Positions 5,389-7,211 of a stretch of DNA of 7,211 nucleotides are shown piece after piece. Numbering within the stretch: the stretch's first letter is position 1; each line of letters begins with the position of its first letter. The translations under genes were made by a program, and so were the position numbers. The notes under the pieces were generated by a model. It saw only the letters and a program-made list of their open reading frames with translations, made no database searches and was not told the DNA's origin. Source of the stretch: an uncultured Ruminococcus sp. (lineage in GTDB: Bacteria > Bacillota > Clostridia > Oscillospirales > Acutalibacteraceae); assembly GCA_902803035.1 (NCBI GenBank), contig CADCON010000199.1, positions 1-7,211 on the forward strand, written 5' to 3'.

Positions 5389-6675
5389 TTATATCTCTTC
5401 CTTGTAATAATCGTCCGGCACGGTTCTGCGGTCTATCACCGCTCCGACGCCCACCAGCTTGTCAATGAGCCGCTCGTAGCCGCGCTCGATGTGATAGATC
5501 TCGCGGATATAGGTTTCTCCCTCGGCGATCAGGGCGGCAATGACCATCGCCGCTCCCCCTCTCAGGTCGGTTGCCTTGACGTGGTTGCCGACCAGCTTTT
5601 CCACCCCGGTGAAGGTGGCGACTCTGCCCTTCACATCGGCATTCACGCCCAGCTTCTTCAGCTCATCCACATACTGGAACCGGTTCTCCCAGACGCCTTC
5701 GGTAATGGTGCTGACGCCGCGGGCAATCGCCATGGCGGCCGCCATCTGGGGCTGCATATCGGTGGGAAATCCGGGATGCGGCATGGTGGTGACGTTACAG
5801 CACTTCAGCGGCCCTGAACGGGTGATACGCATGGAATCGTCGTACTCGTAAATCTCAACGCCCATTTCCATCAGCTTTTTCGATATGCTCTCCATATGCT
5901 TCGGCGTGACATTTTTAATGGTAATGTCACCGCCTGTCGCAGCGGCGGCAATCATGTAGGTGCCGGCTTCGATCTGGTCGGGAATGATGGAATATGTCGT
6001 GCCATGCATTTTGCTGACGCCGCGGATCTTGATCACGTCGGTTCCCGCGCCCCTGACGTCCGCGCCCATGGAATTGAGGAAGTTGGCAAGGTCGACAATG
6101 TGCGGCTCCTTGGCGGCGTGTTCGATAACGGTAAGCCCCTTCGCCCTGACCGCCGCGAGCATGATGTTGATGGTCGCGCCGACCGACACCACGTCGAGCG
6201 AAATGCAGGCGCCTTTCAGCCCGTTCTCCGCTGTCAGGGAAATAATGCCCTCGCGCAGACCGGTTCTGGCGCCGAGCGCTTCAAAGCCCTTGAGGTGCTG
6301 ATCGATGGGTCTGACGCCGAAATAACAGCCGCCGGGCATGGGAACTCTGGCGCGCCCGAATCTGCCGAGAAGCGCGCCGAGAAGATAATACGACGCGCGC
6401 ATATTCTTTGCCAGATCCTGACTCACCTGCGCGCAGCTCAGCTCTCTGGAATCAATCTCGATAACGGAGCTGCTGATCTTTTTGACCTTTGCGCCCAACT
6501 GAATGAGTATCTTCGATATAACGTCCACGTCACTAATCGTGGGGAGGTTTTCTATTCTGCATATATCACCCGAAAGTATGGCGGCGGGAATGATCGCAAC
6601 CGCGGCGTTCTTTGCTCCGCCTACGGTTATCGAGCCTTCCAGCTTTCTTCCGCCCTGAACAACAAAAATATCCAA
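5389..6675 (-). CDS. murA: UDP-N-acetylglucosamine 1-carboxyvinyltransferase
   Basis: 428 residues, full length for MurA. The enzyme transfers enolpyruvate from phosphoenolpyruvate to UDP-GlcNAc, the first committed step of peptidoglycan synthesis in the cytoplasm. The key residues are present: Lys22-Asn23 (GGAKNAA), catalytic Cys117 in PGGCYFGVRPIDQH (equivalent to E. coli Cys115, the fosfomycin target; many resistant enzymes have Asp here), Asp306 in HPGFPTDMQPQ and Arg398 in IERGYERL. Both repeats of the inside-out alpha/beta barrel are complete. Bacillota often carry two paralogues (MurA1/MurA2 or MurAA/MurZ), and I cannot say which this is. The start is TTG at 6673-6675, supported by GGAGG (6683-6687) with 7-base spacing; no ATG near the start fits. 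A promoter with an extended -10 lies about 35 bases upstream. The walJ-like gene follows on the same strand. Confidence 0.97.
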   Translation of the reverse strand: MDIFVVQGGRKLEGSITVGGAKNAAVAIIPAAILSGDICRIENLPTISDVDVISKILIQLGAKVKKISSSVIEIDSRELSCAQVSQDLAKNMRASYYLLGALLGRFGRARVPMPGGCYFGVRPIDQHLKGFEALGARTGLREGIISLTAENGLKGACISLDVVSVGATINIMLAAVRAKGLTVIEHAAKEPHIVDLANFLNSMGADVRGAGTDVIKIRGVSKMHGTTYSIIPDQIEAGTYMIAAAATGGDITIKNVTPKHMESISKKLMEMGVEIYEYDDSMRITRSGPLKCCNVTTMPHPGFPTDMQPQMAAAMAIARGVSTITEGVWENRFQYVDELKKLGVNADVKGRVATFTGVEKLVGNHVKATDLRGGAAMVIAALIAEGETYIREIYHIERGYERLIDKLVGVGAVIDRRTVPDDYYKEEI

Positions 6676-6694
6676 GGATATACCTCCAATTCAA

Positions 6695-6712
6695 AATCAG
6701 AACAATCTGATT
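6695..6712. promoter_or_regulatory. Palindrome overlapping the murA -10 and start site
   Basis: AATCAGA (6695-6701) and TCTGATT (6706-6712) are perfect 7-base complements around ACAA. The repeat overlaps the end of the murA -10 (6710-6715) and covers the expected transcription start. It is well placed as a repressor operator or as a hairpin at the very 5' end of the mRNA. No regulator is identified. Confidence 0.45.
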
Positions 6713-6738
6713 ATAGCATAGTTTTCAGAAAAAAAAAA
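6710..6738 (-). promoter_or_regulatory. murA promoter with extended -10
   Basis: On the minus strand TGCTATAAT (complement of 6710-6718) is a perfect TATAAT with the TG extension. At the usual 17-base distance the -35 position (complement of 6733-6738) falls inside a run of ten Ts, giving TTTTTT rather than TTGACA, so the extended -10 probably carries the promoter. The start of transcription would be near 6703, about 28 bases before the TTG start. Confidence 0.7.
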
Positions 6739-6896
6739 GCGGTATTTTCCATATCTTTGATTACTGCATTTATTTTTACAGTTTATTCACATTGTATTAG
6801 CAGAATTCAATCACATCGGCCGCTGTTATCGTAATATTAGGCAAAAATCAGTCGGAAAAATTATATATTTTTTTACTAGAAATTTAACCGGCATAT

Positions 6897-6905
6897 TGCT
6901 ATAAT
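6897..6905 (+). promoter_or_regulatory. Extended -10 promoter for the secreted protein gene
   Basis: TGCTATAAT has the TG extension and a perfect TATAAT (6900-6905), the same 9-base sequence as the murA promoter. No good -35 lies 17 bases upstream. It predicts an untranslated leader of about 100 bases. A second perfect TATAAT at 6926-6931 lacks both the TG extension and a -35 and is the weaker candidate. Confidence 0.55.
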
Positions 6906-6937
6906 TAATATGTGTAATTAAAAATTATAATGCGTTT

Positions 6938-6968
6938 AGTATCTGTTGATTCATCTGACAACGATACT
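6938..6968 (+). other. Hairpin in the 5' leader of the secreted protein gene
   Basis: AGTATC-T-GTTG (6938-6948) pairs with CAACGATACT (6959-6968), ten pairs with one bulged T and a 10-base loop. It lies in the predicted leader about 46 bases before the start codon. No U-tract follows, so it is not a terminator. It may protect the mRNA 5' end or bind a regulator; it does not match a riboswitch class that I recognise. Confidence 0.45.
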
Positions 6969-7014
6969 GACTTTATCCGTCCCTATTATTCCCTACCGGA
7001 AAGGAGTCTTCAGC

Positions 7015-7211
7015 TTGAAAAATTCATCACGCTGCTCCCACGAAAAATCATTCTGCAAAAAACTGACCGCGTTCCTTGTTTCTGTCTGTATGGCTGCCGC
7101 ATTTGCGCCCGCGGCGGCGGCGGAAGCGTTGCCTGACGACAATCAGACAACGGAAGCCGTCGTCCAGACCACGCAGGCGGCGGAATCCACTACGCTGGCG
7201 GCGGAATCCAC
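7015..7211 (+). CDS. Secreted Thr/Ala/Glu-rich repeat protein, N-terminal part
   Basis: The gene runs off the window end; 65 full codons are visible. The start is TTG at 7015-7017, chosen because AAGGAG (7001-7006) lies eight bases upstream. The N-terminus is a signal peptide: a basic region (KNSSRCSHEKSFCKK), a hydrophobic core (LTAFLVSVCMAAAFAP) and a likely signal peptidase I site after AAAA, near residue 36 (AAAA|EALPDD). A low-complexity region of Thr, Gln, Ala and Glu follows (DDNQTTEAVVQTTQ), entering tandem heptapeptides TQAAEST and TLAAEST. Such Thr-rich spacers usually separate a signal peptide from a surface, substrate-binding or cell-wall domain in gut Clostridia, but that domain is outside the window and the function is unknown. 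A codon frame starting at 6930 overlaps this region but has no RBS and no protein-like features, so it is rejected in favour of this frame. Confidence 0.8.
   Translation, partial: MKNSSRCSHEKSFCKKLTAFLVSVCMAAAFAPAAAAEALPDDNQTTEAVVQTTQAAESTTLAAES
7171..7211 (+). repeat. 21-base tandem repeat encoding heptapeptides
   Basis: 7171-7191 and 7192-7211 are consecutive copies of a 21-base unit (the second lacks its last base at the window edge), differing only at one base (CAG versus CTG). They encode TQAAEST and TLAAEST. The near identity at DNA level implies recent duplication, and the array probably continues beyond the window. Confidence 0.8.

Larger units (their letters stand above)
6676..7014. 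other. AT-rich divergent intergenic region
   Basis: 339 bases between the divergent murA and secreted-protein genes. It contains the murA leader and promoter (minus strand, to about 6738), a 10-base poly-A tract (6729-6738), a strongly AT-rich stretch (about 6840-6930) with an extended -10 for the plus-strand gene, and the hairpin-bearing leader of that gene (6938-6968). No small gene is convincing in it. Confidence 0.7.

Noticed and set aside
5896..6834. 312-residue plus-strand frame opposite murA
   Set aside because: Shadow of murA: MurA is unambiguous on the other strand and this frame has no SD or domain; it also runs into the AT-rich promoter region.
6838..7014. Riboswitch in the leader of the secreted protein gene
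   Set aside because: Only a single bulged hairpin is visible; no conserved core of a known riboswitch class and no alternative terminator helix.
1..7211. CRISPR array, tRNA/rRNA gene or insertion sequence
   Set aside because: No regularly spaced long repeats, no tRNA-like cloverleaf noticed, and no transposase frame or terminal inverted repeats.

Overview
The window reads as chromosomal DNA from a GC-moderate member of the Clostridia (Bacillota), probably Oscillospiraceae/Ruminococcaceae-like. The evidence is near-consensus GGAGG ribosome binding sites, frequent TTG/GTG starts, low-GC intergenic DNA between GC-richer genes, a MurA followed by a YycJ/WalJ-type hydrolase, and a Thr/Ala/Glu-rich secreted protein. 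The taxon is an inference from style; no rRNA or other phylogenetic marker is present.

Layout. (1) 1-469, plus strand: the last ~155 residues of polynucleotide phosphorylase (end of KH domain, S1 domain, basic Gly/Arg/Asn tail), closed by a strong bidirectional hairpin terminator at 500-538. (2) 635-1015, minus strand: a small unrecognised protein with a C-terminal hydrophobic anchor. (3) 1040-1530: a gene-free, AT-rich stretch with about ten copies of a TTTTCCAC-type motif on both strands, resembling degenerate DnaA boxes. (4) 1531-4320, minus strand: a compact four-gene operon, read right to left: a membrane-anchored MerR regulator with a C-terminal zinc-ribbon-like domain, a 71-residue PLDc_N two-helix membrane protein, an ABC ATPase and an ABC-2 permease, ending in a clear intrinsic terminator. 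(5) 4449-6675, minus strand: murA followed by a metallo-beta-lactamase-fold protein of the YycJ/WalJ family, with a hairpin in the spacer. (6) 6676-7014: an AT-rich divergent promoter region. (7) 7015-7211, plus strand: the start of a secreted protein with a TTG start, signal peptide and tandem heptapeptide repeats, cut by the window edge.

The most notable unit is the four-gene operon. Its last three genes have the order, sizes and families of the yxlE-yxlF-yxlG part of the Bacillus subtilis sigY operon. Here a membrane-bound MerR protein sits where the ECF sigma factor and its regulators would be. This suggests a self-contained envelope-stress or peptide-response exporter in which a small PLDc_N protein and a membrane MerR together set transporter expression. 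MurA and the WalJ-like protein together suggest a cell-wall synthesis and maintenance locus next door.
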